In this document: one piece after another, positions 12,452-24,700 of the stretch
Layout of the letters: every line of letters starts with the position of its first letter
Numbering within the stretch: position 1 is the stretch's first letter
Assembly (NCBI RefSeq): GCF_036370855.1
Contig: NC_088102.1
Span: 68,891,601-68,955,600 of the forward strand
Direction of reading: 5' to 3'
Source: Dromaius novaehollandiae
Lineage: Eukaryota; Chordata; Aves; Casuariiformes; Dromaiidae
Length of the DNA stretch: 64,000 bases
The notes under the pieces: model-generated
The model's database searches: none
Seen by the model: the letters and a program-made list of their open reading frames with translations, nothing else
Told to the model about the DNA's origin: nothing
Translations under genes and position numbers: made by a program

Positions 12452-13132
12452 TTCTTCAAAAGCAACCACAGGCCTTTTTCTGCATCTGCTGGGCTAGATC
12501 TTTCCTACTCTCCTCATCCTTTATAAACTGTGATGAATGAGCAGCAAGAACGTCAAACAGGTGCTTAAAACATCTCTTAAAGGAGAAGGAAGGTAGTCTG
12601 GGGTATTAATTTTTTTGACAGATCTACTGTTCTTTGATCACAGTTAAAAATATATATATATAAAAAAGTCAACTAGCTATCACAACAGCCATTGTGCTAC
12701 ATGGGGGATAAATATAGGCAAAGAAAGGGTTAATGCAGAGTGGTGCTTTCCCTCCATCTGTTCACACCCTGCAAATTAGCATAGGGAAAGCAGGGGTTTC
12801 CTCTCTGAAGAACTGGCCCTTTGCATTTAAAGCCTGGCTTTGGTTTGTGGTTACACTCTGAAGTGCACAACAGCTTTTCTTTGGGAGGTTAATATAACAA
12901 ACTAAAGATAGATGAGGTTAAATAAAAAAAACAAAACTCAGGTCTTTCACTAGCCACAGCAGTTAGTCTGTTGAAATGGATGGACCAGAACCAGAAAGCT
13001 GCCTGGATCAGAGCTCTGGGAGAGGGTGGCACCAGTCCATTTGGTTCTGATGAAATGCAAGAAAAGAGAGGGGATGCGGAGGACAAGCGTGCCAAGCTGT
13101 GATTTCTGGGCACAGTCTATTACCAAGAGAGT

Positions 13133-13138
13133 TTTATT
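13133..13138 (-). terminator. PNPLA2: Possible proximal poly(A) hexamer AATAAA
   Basis: This is minus-strand AATAAA about 2.3 kb after the PNPLA2 stop codon. It could define a shorter transcript. The downstream context is only moderately G/T-rich. Confidence 0.25.
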
Positions 13139-15446
13139 TCATAGTTTAGTGGTTTACATAATCACTCAGTGGTTTTACCAGTCCAGGAAGAAGGGATTAA
13201 AAAATAGTTGCCTCATTCTCTCCACCCATATGTTAAAACAAACAAGGCAGAGTCAAGAGGGTAGTAGTTTCTAAGCACAAGATTTTCCCATCTCCTGGCT
13301 CTGCCCCTCACAGATGTTTTGCTTCTAGATGAAATCCCTTCATTTCATGCCACTAAATATCTACATCTTCTTGCCAATTGTTCTGTATGCATGAGGAGCA
13401 GACATAGCATTTGGCAAGCTAAGCAGAAGTGCATGTCCCATTTCCCCAAAGAGGGCAGCCCAGAGCAGTGGGGGGAAGCCCGCACCAAATCACAAAATAA
13501 ACACCCATTTTTGATGCCAGGCTTCATCAAATTTATCCTGCTGCCACAAAACTGACAGCAGCTTGTTGCTAGCTCGCCTAGACTACAGTTACATCCAGCT
13601 AGCAGTGAGCTCCTTCTGCAGGCTTTAGACAGTGTTACATCTTTAGGACTGACTTGTTTTATAATCCAATATTCCTAACTTCTGGTTTCAGAATCCTCCA
13701 AATTTTTCTATTCCACACTTGGTGACCTGCTGTTGCAGGTGTGATCAAGTAGATTCGCTACTCTTTCTCCAGACATCAATAGCATTTCCGGGGATTTTTT
13801 CCCTTTCTAAAACAAAGGGACAGTTGGGAGTCTATTACAAATCGCTTTTCTACAGGTATCAGCTTCAGACACCCCACCCTGCTCCCCAGCAAACAGAGCG
13901 TGCATTTGCTTTGGCCAGCTGCACACTGTTTGAGCTAGGAGAGGTAGAAGATGCTTCATGCAGCTAGACGAGCTTCAGCAAAAAGATACCAGGAGTTGGT
14001 TTTGTGTCTCAGTACAAGGACTTAAGCTTAAGTATGTGCGGTCCCCACAGGAAGCCAGGTCTCACCCTGGGGAGATCAGAGAGTCTATGTTTCTACACAG
14101 CAAGTCACAACCAGACCACCACTGAGAAGGCAGTGATTTATAAGGCAGAGTCCTGCCCTGCTATAGACCCACCAGCTCTGGTCTTTTAAGAGACAAGACA
14201 AATGTAGCCACTTCCAAGAGGGCCATACGTTCACTGATGCTCCTGACTTCACTTCCACTTCTCACGCTCCTGCCATTGCCAGCTGCATCGCGGTACCACT
14301 TGCAAGCCACAGTGCAAGACAGGCATGTGGTAGGGCTGACAGGGCTGGAAGCCTGCATCCCTATCACCCCCAAACCTCAGTGTCCAAATTCTTCCAAGCA
14401 CAAGATAGAACAGAGCCTCAGGCCAGCAGGACTCCCGTGCCGTGGTACCGACTTGGAATTTCCTTCAGCTGCATGGTCCCTTAAGGAGCGAAGCCTGACC
14501 CCGGTGAGAGGCAGCCCCTTCCCTGCACTTGCTGTGACACGCCACCACAAGCCTCTCAAAACCAACATGCCCCACATAATCTCACCTTCCTACAGACACT
14601 TCACATTCCTTCCCCAATGTCAGCTGCTAGGCCAATCCTCAGAGACCAAGTGGAGCTTTTCCAAAGCAACCCCACACTAACTCCATTCACACTGACAGGA
14701 ATGGGGCCTCAAACTCAACGCGTTTCTCTGGAAAACCAAAAAAGAATAGCTTAGTCTCACCTAGTTCTTTAAAGTAAGCTCAAGTTCAGACTGGAAAAGT
14801 TCCACCAGGATGAGAGTCACTCAATTTCCTACATTTCTGCAGTTCCAGTGCAGACTGCAACAGGACCAGCTCTGGCTTCCAGTGGGGATGCAGTTTAGGG
14901 ACAGAGGAAAGGATCTGGCCTCAGCAAAGAAGAAAGTCAAGAGGAAGTTTGGAAGCAAAGAGGAAAATTGGTTTGGCAATAGAGGCTACTTCATCTTTCA
15001 GTAGCATAAAGAGCTGAATGATGTCAGATGATTTTAAAAAAAAAAAACAAGACTCATGAGCTCTAAAAACCAGAGGAAGCTAAAGCTATATGAACTCCAG
15101 AGTGTCAGCTACCTCCTGATTATTTGGTGATAGAAACCTAACAGCAATTCAAAGTGCATTATTTGGGAGAGCCCAGCTGGGTCAGCATCAGCTTGGCCAC
15201 GGGAAATGGCCAGGCAAAAGCCTAAAGCAAAGTGCCTGCACATGTGTTTCTTTGAACACAGAGACGCCTTGCCTGGCCCAGTGGGCAACAAATGGCTACA
15301 GTCATTTCCACCAGTCTCCATCCCTGGGAAACCTCCTTTGCAGCATACTCACGAGCACAGGGCAGCAGGCTGCCAGGGGATGAGACTGGTCCCACCCTAC
15401 GTCCACCCCCCTTCCCACCCACCCCCATTCCCTTGTGGCAGCAGGC

Positions 15447-15711
15447 TCAGAAGAGTGGCAGGCACTCTTTTGCACAGTCTAGAGGTGGAAGCTTTATCTG
15501 AAGCCCTTCCGGAGGGAAGAGGGAGGCCTGCATGTCCACGTTGATGCAGAGTAAGCCCAGCATGAGCTGGCGCTGGTACTCCTCCCACTTCAGCATGACA
15601 TCGGACAGGGAACAGTTACTTCTCATCCACATGGGCAGTGCTTCACCACACGCAGCTACTGAAGAAATTGGCAGGCTCTGGGTCCCTCGAAACTCAAGGT
15701 GATAGTAAAGC
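15447..15711 (-). CDS. PNPLA2: PNPLA2 coding exon 9 and stop
   Basis: Residues 393-480 and the stop at 15,449-15,447. It includes the TQSLP site corresponding to the regulated serine at human 404 (here Ser405) and the SNCSLSD site corresponding to human Ser428 (here Ser427). Then comes the conserved [15 protein letters not shown]. The proline-rich end of human ATGL is replaced by a shorter tail ending CAKECLPLF. Confidence 0.95.
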
Positions 15712-18700
15712 CTGAAAGGCAAACACATGCAAGGAATCAATACATGGAAAGCTTTACCAGATCAGAGCTTCAGAAGCCATGGAGTGCTTTTGTTTTGCCA
15801 CTAACCAGCTGCATGATCTTAAGGATCTCTTCTCTGTGTGCCCATCTTCCCCCCTCACATCTCTTGATTATTCAAACCATGAGCTCTTTTGGGTAAGAAT
15901 CATCCCTCGTACTAGGATCCTGATCACAGCTAGGGCCTCTGGCTACTACTTTAATACAGAGTTTCCTATTCCCATCTATGCAATACAGTCTTGCCTCAGC
16001 CTCAAGCTACCGCCTACAGCAGGGAGTTCAGCTCAGAAGCACAGGCCAGAGCCAAGGCACATTTGCACAGCCAAAGCACTCTGCCGCATGTGGAACCCAT
16101 CTGATGCTTCCTGGCCACCACATTGCCTCCGCAGCCCGAACCAGGCCTACACTCCTAAGCGGAAAAGGTCATTTGGACTCAAGTACCCTGGAGAAGGAAC
16201 TTTTAAGGGACCCTGGGCTGGCAAACACCACACAGACAAGCACCCGTCTTCTACAAAGGAGCTAGCATAATGTTTTAATTAAACCTGCATCTTCTGCCCT
16301 ATTGCTTCAGTATTAAACAGCTTCATTACAGGGTCTCCCTGGGAGGAAGGAAGGGGATCATGTGCTGAGTCTATCCAACAGTTAAGAAGGCCAAAAGACC
16401 GTGAACCAGATTAACTTTTTAAGGTTGGGCAGTAAATCCTTCCAGTCGATTTGTGCCTTAGTTGCTCTGCTCTAATTGAGTAGATTCCATTGAAGTGAAG
16501 GACAGAAGGGGAAATGAAGCACTGCTCCAGAGCAGTGCAGTGGAGGAAAGCAGCCATACCTGGCTGAAAGATGGCTGCCCAGTTTCTTTTTGGCTTTCTT
16601 CACAAGGTAGTTGCAGATTTCAGTCATCTGCTCCCTCATCCATCTGATATCCTCAGGGATATCCGGTAGCCATTCCAGCAACCTGGGAGACAGGACACAA
16701 CCATTAGTTGGAGCACACAAAGACCAGAACTACTAGACCTTTACTCCCTGTCCAGTGGGCCAAGATGAGAGTTGTTGGAGGAGAGAAGAGAAATATGTTC
16801 TAGGCAATGGTTTTAAATGTTAATGCTTCTTTTTCTTTCAATAAGAAGAGACCTAGTTTTGCCTATGAATAGTTACTCATTATTTTTAGTGACAAGTGCT
16901 GTAAGAGGCCTTTCCACCACCATTCATAGAACTGAGGGGGAGCAGCTGTGAAGGAGGAAAATGGCCCAGGACTTATCTTTATGTTTTGTACCTGCACTTT
17001 CCATATTCTCCATCCTTTTCAGATTTGGAAGATGTTTTTCCTCTAACCCTTTCTACCATGTAGAAGAGGCGCTACTGCCTCCTTCCAGGAACTTTTCACA
17101 GGGTACTTTGTATTACGAACAAGTCTCTGATGGACCTGCCTTCTCAGTTGTACAATGTAGAGCTGGAGATAGCTAGGACTACCCTACCCCTCATCCAAGA
17201 GGAACAAGGCCTCTTGTGTTGTTCCTACTTTCATCCCTGCACTCTCAATTCAGAAGTTTTTCCTCCAGGCTCTGGAGCTTATCAACAGTCTCTAGGGCAA
17301 GTTCCAGTACACAAGCATCTTTCTTCAAGCTGGAAGTATTGGCTGTAGTTGAGTGATATGGGGAGGTGGGAATATTTTTTTCATGTGGCTCATAACTGGC
17401 ATGAAGACTTTTGCCAGGAAGCCTGCACTGCAGAGTTAGAAAGGATCCTACTCCTCTCTCCATCCATGTTCCACCAGCTATACCAAACACTTGGTTGCAC
17501 TGGAAAGAAAGCCACCAAGGGAACCAGCTGAAGGCCTACCTGACCGTGAAGGAAATGGCAGACTCCAGAGGCAGCATGTAGGGGACCATCATTGCAGTGG
17601 CCACACGTATAGGCAGCATGTTGGAGATACCAGTCAAAAACCCTCTTCTTTCAGCACACGCCTCCATGAGAGCTGAAGACAGAAGAGAACGTGGCTGAAT
17701 CCTCTCAGCAGGACTATTGCTTTCCCTCTCATATCCTTGGAGTTACCCAGCCTGTGGTCTCTCCTCTCCACCTCCAGTTCTTAAGGAAGTCTTGCTCAAG
17801 GGAATCATTTTCTGAGCACAGCTGAGCAGCAGCAGCTTTTAGTTTTATCAGGCTCCCAAAGGAACAAGCATCAAAATCCCCTCCTTTCCTTCCCAGGCAG
17901 GACAGAGTCAAATAAGTGACCCTCTTGCAGCTCTGCCTGCACAGAGCAAGCCACACCTTTATCTAAGAGGCTCAGACTCCAGGTAAGCACCAGTTGGTGC
18001 CAGCTCAGTCCCAGGGGAATGGGATACAGGCAAGCATGGTCACAAACAGTACCCACATCCCAGCAATTCCCTGTGGGCCAGGAAGCACAGAAGGCTGCCT
18101 GAACTCTCTCCCTTGGGAACATACCTTGGTTCAGTTTGGGAGGCAAGTGTTCAAAGATGTGCTCTTCAACAGCAGCAAGGGCAGCATTGTCCTCCAGCTG
18201 GTCCTCAGCTTCTGTTTCTCCCTCCTTCTCTCCTGGGGGAGCTTCTATGGCAAGGGGAGGACAGGCAGGACTCGGACGATGAAGGAGACCTGAGAGAGAA
18301 GTCATACCATCAGGACGACACAAACTAGGTGCCCTGCCTGCCTAGCCTTTGGAGTGTTAGGCCTCGCTTCACCCTAACACACTCCTCAGCCAGATAGACA
18401 TCACGGGTGACGCTTACCACAACATGCTGAAACCTGGCTGCTTGAAGGCCAACCTGTCTTTCCCTGCCAGAAATTCTAACATCTCCCCTATAAGCACTGC
18501 AGGGTGCTGTTTGGTAACATTTAATTGCTATATATCCTGCCACTGAGTACCAAGATTTCAGGCAGGATTTCCCTCCTGCAGCTTAATCCACAAACACAGC
18601 TGCCTGCCTGCTCTTATCCCAGTGAGGTATCGCAACACAGAGCAAACAAGTGTGCTTCACCTGCTGCAGGCTGACGCTAGGCGGCCCCAGACACACACAG

Positions 18701-21700
18701 CACGCTACAGCAGCTGCACCCAAGCAAGTCTGGTGCCTAAGGAGGAGGGTGGCAGGAGCGTCACACTGCCAGGCCCTGTGGGCTGCTGAGGGCATGCCTG
18801 CACTCGGCAGTGCTGCACCACCTTCAACGTGCTCCAGGAGCACCTAAAAAGAAGCAGGGTGTCTGCACGAGCTCCAAAAGGCACTGGTGCCCGACAGCTG
18901 TGTTGGCGTGACACAGAGCGTGGTGGGCTAAGTAGCCTCCTTGCCCCGTTGTGCCAAAGCCACCCTGGCTCTGGTCTCAGAGCCTTTAGAGTCCTTCTGT
19001 ATCACTCCGTATTGGGAAAGGTGTCTGCTCCACTTCTGCTTCCTGAAGTGCTAAAATCTACTTATTTTTAGAACTTCCATATTCCCACATCTGAGGTGCA
19101 ACTCTCACTCCCACACACCCCAGATCAGTTCTGTCCTTCCACTTTTCCTACACACCACCAGCTACCCCCAAGGCAGGCCCCCAAGCCTGCCACAGAGAGG
19201 ACTGAGCAAGTCAGAGCACGCTCTGTACAAACAGCCAGTGCCTTACCGTTCTTCTTCAGGAAGTGCAGCGCATCCCGATAGCCCTGCTTGCACATATCCC
19301 GCAGCACCTGGGGAAAGAGGCAGGCAAGCACAAGTCATTTGGAGAGGGTCTGGCTGAGCAGAGCAAACACCCACTTCGAGCCTGGCTTTAGAGGAATTCT
19401 CACTCCTGAGCTCACCCTTGCCAGCCCTTCCCAGGTTTTGAGCAGCAATGGGAGGCATAACATGAATGCCTTTGATAAGGGAATCACAGGGTAATTCAGG
19501 TTGGAATGGGCAGATCCTACATGTGGATGGGCTTAGATTTGGGCATTTGCCCACCTGGAGCTGAGGTTACTGCGGGCAGCCTTTAACAAGCTGCCTGGAG
19601 GAGCAGCCAGCACAGAAAACTTCCCGGCAGATGCCAGGAAGGGCCACAGCGTGCTTGCAGATAAAGCTGGCTAAGGCCAGGGAGGGGGCAGGGAAAAACT
19701 TGTCCAAGTGATTCAGCACATGGCCACTTGCTTATTACACTCCAGCGCCAGGGCTTCCTAATGCCGAATTTGCCTTTCTTGGAAGGAGAAGCGTGCAAAG
19801 CTGTTCTGAGTGCCACCTGCTCTACCGGTACTTTTTAGGAAACTGTCGCTGGCTTCAGGCTGGCAGCTCCCACCTGACCTTAAGAAACTTGAGAGCACAT
19901 TGGCTGTGAGAGCTCATACACCCTTGTTTAGAAGTGGGGCTGGCTTCCTGGCAGATGCTAATTTACACAGAGCCATGTGGCAATATTTTCCAAGCAACTG
20001 CTAGCACCTAAATTCCAGATCTTCCAGGAGTAAAAGAAAACCAAACCATCTATACAATTTTGTGCAGACAGTCAAGGTTTGCCAAGTCACTGGGTTGCTA
20101 ATGTCAAGGTGAAAAAAACAGACAAACAAGAGATACAAAAATAGTGTAGCATCTAGAATGCTCTTCTGTTGAACTGCACTGTACAGCTGGTGTCTATCTA
20201 CCATCCCTAAATCTTGGCACGGCCAGGAATCTCACCTGTGGCTCTGGAGGGAACAGGGCCTTGGAAAGGCGATAGAGGTTGCGAAGGTTGAACTGGATGC
20301 TTGTATTGGTGACTCTGAGCTCATGCATGTTCGTGGAACTGTCCCGTGGACAGATATCGCTCTCTCCTGAAAACGGAGACACCGTGATTGTGTTCTTCAG
20401 CTCATAGCGTGGCAAATTATCAGAAATCCCTCCATCCACATATCTCTGAAATAAAGACAAATAAAGCACCTTCATTTTTGTAACTGATTAAACAGCTTTT
20501 GTTTTCTCAGTGTCCCTCTTCATGTTTGTGCCAGCAACTTAGGAAGAGAAGGGAGAACATCCACCAGCACTGGAGGAATTAAAAGCAGTGATACCACAGC
20601 TGCGTTGTTTGTAACCTCTTTTTGTTATGTGCTTTTCTCCCTAGGACTGTGGTTTCGGTCACCAGTGTTCTCAGCGAGAAAGGCATAATTCACTGTCCAG
20701 TTAAATAATGACACCCCAACAACCACTGACAGTGCAAATTAGCACTGGTCTAAGCTGTCACACTGAGCCACTCAAACAAACCATTCTTGACTTGTTTTTA
20801 AAATTAAAGAGCTCAGACACAGCTCTTCACCAGAGGACAGTTTGTTAATGTAGACCAAGAGCAGCTGATCTGCTGCTAGCAGGCTTATCAAGCGGCAGTC
20901 CCAACACGTGCGTACGCATTTGGAATCCACTAGCTTTGGCATGATAACAGAGTACAGGGAACTTGGGTTTTGCCCCAGCAGGCACCCTCTTATCAGAGAC
21001 TGTTCTGTACACACGTACCATAAATACATTTGTGTTATCCTCGCAGGAAGGACAACCCTGGTAGCATGTACTCAATTCAAAGAATTCTTTAAAATACCAT
21101 AGTTGCACAAGGAGCTGAGCAAGACAATCCCTATCACAGGCATTTGGCAGAGCAAGCAACATGCAGAAGATAAAAAGGAAAGGGTCACGGGTCAGGCTGA
21201 AAGAGCAGCAGGTTTAAGACCCTTGCAGACCAGCAACTCCGGCTCTTGTGAATCCCTGCCACAGAAGAGTCCTACCAATTTTACAGCAGGGTCGATCCTT
21301 CCATTTTCTGCCTGAAGCCCTTCCCTTTGGATGGTCAAAAAGGGAATGAGCTTGCACAGTCCCTTCAGTAGCAGCTGTAACAAGGTCAAAGAGGAACCCA
21401 TCTTCCAGCTCACTCTGGTGGGTGAAGAGCTGAGCAGGCACGAGGCCAAGCTGGCGGAAGCTGAACCCAGGCAAAGCAGGGGAATGCTGATGGCAAGAGC
21501 AGGCACTTCATTCTGCCCCATGCTTTGCTTTTTCTCACCGGCAGACCGATAACTGCATTGGTCTTTTGCTACACAATACCTAGAAAAATGCTGTCCATTT
21601 AGGTCAGACAATGCTTTGCACTTTGTTCTCTCTTGCTCTGGAAGGCAGACGGGCAGAGACCTCTTCGATCAGCTCCTGTGAGCCCGGGGAAGAGCTCATA

Positions 21701-24700
21701 GGCTCTTGGGCTCAGAGCCCCAGCTGGAGAAGTCTAGCTGACTCCCAGTGCAAGGAGGAGACCAGGACAGGTGGAGTGGGAAGACGACAGAGAAAAGCAA
21801 GCAGCACAAGTGCCAGACAACTACTTTGGTTATAGAAGATGGAGGTAGATGTTTTTGCGGTTTATCTAAGACAAAGCACATTTTATGGCCAGGATGCAGA
21901 AGCGTAACTTTCCCTGAGGGTGGCAGCATGAGCGTACAGATGTCGTTAGAAAGAAGGGTTCGCACACACAGACACACCATCCTCCCCTTCATGGTGCTAC
22001 CAGAACTCAGAGGAGTGAACACTGGAAAAAGATTAGGAGGAAGGCAGGATTTGGGTACCAATTTTACCTTGCACACAGACCTTTCAAATGCCACGAAAAC
22101 TGTTTCTCATGCTATGAGTTAGCCTGTCAGTCTGTCCTGTGGTAAATACAGTAATTGCAGGAGTGCTAGGAGCTATACAGTCTGGTTTCAAAGCCTTTTC
22201 CTAGTCTCATATCCAGCCTAGTTCAGCCTCTCCCCTCACCAGCCCATCCTTCAAAGGAGGAAGGAGACATTATTTTCTGGGGGAGAGAGAAGAATTAATT
22301 TTCCCCAATCACATTCATTTTTTTCCTCTTTTCCCACAGGGAGTATTGACATGAGAGGTCATCCCTTGGTGTGCCTGGGCAGCTGCAAATTCCAGAAATC
22401 CTGACGATGTACGCAGTTGGAAAGAAGGGATTTTTCCTGAGCCATGCTGACCTCCACTGGCACCCAAGAGGTATCCTGCAAGAGCTACCACTACACTCCC
22501 ACCAGCTGTGGGACAGAAGCCCAGCCTGCAGCTGTTGAGCAAACACCCAAGCATTACCAATTTTGTCACTTCTCTGAAAACGTTTCCTCTAGGCACGCTT
22601 GCTCGAGATCACTTCCCTGCCTAACATGCTTGCACAAGACAAAAACAGACAAACTCTGTATTATGCAGGAGCAAAACTGACCTCACTTTTAGGACACAGG
22701 GAGCTGTGGGAGCAGACTCGATGCCCTGCTCTGGCAGACTGCGGCATCTTGGCCAGGTCCCTTGAGGGGAAGCCAAGGCATATGTAGGGTAAGAGTTCCC
22801 TTTTGACCAGTTGTTTGCAAACCGACTGCCTTTTAATGTGTGCATTAACTTGTGCAACAGAAGGGGAGCCCAAGCTCAACCGAGGCCCTCGAGCACAACT
22901 GTAATATGCAGAGACACCCCAGCACTTGTTCCAGCTCTGTGCACTTTGCAGATGCTTGCACTTGGAACCTGCCAACGCAGAAAGGAGAGCTCACTCCAGC
23001 CAGTCCTGGAGAGGAAGTTAAAGAGCAGTAGGTACCATTTAAAGACAGCTCTGTCAGACAGCAGAGCACTACTCTCAGTAGGAAGGATAAGAACTTAATG
23101 GAAGAGAGGTCTGGTATCAGCACCTCTCGTTAAAACTTTGCAGGGTCCCAGGCAGGTGGGAGATGGGCTACACTTAGTGATTTCTATCCTGGGATGATCT
23201 GAGCTCTTTTCATACACACAGAGGTTTGGAGCCTCAGTGCCAGAGCGTGTTGTACCACAACCTCGCCAAAGAGCTAGGAGAACCATCTGCTAAAACGGTC
23301 ATCACTTGCCCGAACTGGCATCCACTCCTGACAGGAGAGTATAGAAGAAAATAGTGCACCAGTTGCTGCACACAAGATGCAGAGGACAAAACAAGCCAAG
23401 AGAGAACTGCCCATGGCAGAGATGGTGCAAATGCACCACAGCAGAATAGGAAAAGAAATTTGTCTGGCATCCTCTGTGGGCAGCAGCAGAACTATTAGGC
23501 ACAAATATGGAAGAGAGATCAACATGTGCTTAAGGAGGCAGCCTATAGGTGTGGAGAAAGCACTGGCCACCCAGAACAACAGTGTTTGTGTGGGACACAG
23601 CAGCATAACAATGCTGAAAACAAACAGTAGTGATAAGGTAGTGGAAACATAGGTACTGAGAGTGAAAACAGAGACCGAGGAAAAGGAGGGGGAGGCTTAA
23701 AGAAAACCCTAGTACATAATTAGCTTTGGGAGCTTCACGCCCTGCGACACTATAGGCTCAGGAATTTAGCAGTGTTCATTAGATAATTGTGTGAGCACTG
23801 CAAGACCTGTCCACCCTTCCCTGTGTAGCTGGTTAGGAAGTTATCCTTCCCCATCATCGCCAACACTCATAATCCTGCACCACCGTCCTGCATCAGTCTG
23901 TGGCTCTGCAGTAAGTCCTTAAGTACATTTGCCAAGGAGAAGCTCCTGCCCCCAGCCTTCACTCCTCTAAGCATTTCCCAAAGACGAACAACTATTCTGT
24001 TAAATCCTCAGGTCTTCAGGAAATTTTCAGCCAACTGCAGGCAGCACTGAAAAGGAGGTACATCCAACAAAGAATGCCAAGCCTCATGTTTCCAAAAGCC
24101 GAGTCTTGTCAGTTAACAGCAGGGATGCTGCGTTGTCGAAGCTGTTTATCTGGAGATTTCTTGTGCCTCTTCAGGCTAATTACTGCCAGCGGGCAGGCAA
24201 TAGGATTCTCAGAATTGAGCACCAGCACTTCTGACTTCTCATTCATTAGCACATGATTTAATGAAGGAATATCTGAGAGTCTTACTTACCACTCCACGTA
24301 AGGTTGGAGGTATCAGCCCACAATAGACAGGGATAAAAGTGCTGCAGACACAGGCCTGAGGGAGAAAGAGATCCAGCATGTAAAACCCTTTGAGTAAGAA
24401 CCAGATCAAAGCCTACTGAACCTGTTACGCTTCTCAGAGTAGCGCACTGGCACATGCTGACAATTATATTCCATTACTAAGGACATTTGGAGACCAAGGC
24501 AAAACAAAACAGCTTGCAGCTCCACCCCAGCCCTCTGCTGCATGTTCCATTCACCTGGATCATCTCCTCCTTGGACTTGAAGTCTGACAATATCACATTT
24601 TCTCCATCAGAGACCCGTGTGAGGGAGATGCCCAAGCGTCCTGCTGCTACCTCATGCCCATTCTCTGGTAGAGCCTTGGACAGGCAGATCCGAATTATCT

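Larger units (their letters stand above)
10585..15446 (-). other. PNPLA2: Probable long 3' UTR of PNPLA2
   Basis: From the stop codon at 15,447 downstream to about 10,585 there is no splice-supported exon and no other gene. The first well-formed polyadenylation context comes at 10,604-10,599. That gives a 3' UTR of about 4.9 kb, long compared with mammalian PNPLA2. Weaker AATAAA hexamers at 13,138-13,133 and 11,650-11,645 could give shorter forms. Copy 2 of the 154-bp repeat lies inside. The extent is inferred from signals alone; RNA evidence could shorten it. Confidence 0.5.
15712..24554 (-). other. PNPLA2: PNPLA2 introns 2 (part) to 8
   Basis: The gaps between the exons listed above are introns of 0.2-3.8 kb, the longest at 20,446-24,289. 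Apart from one probable CR1 scrap at 19,479-19,525, I see no gene, RNA gene or clear mobile element in them. Confidence 0.8.
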
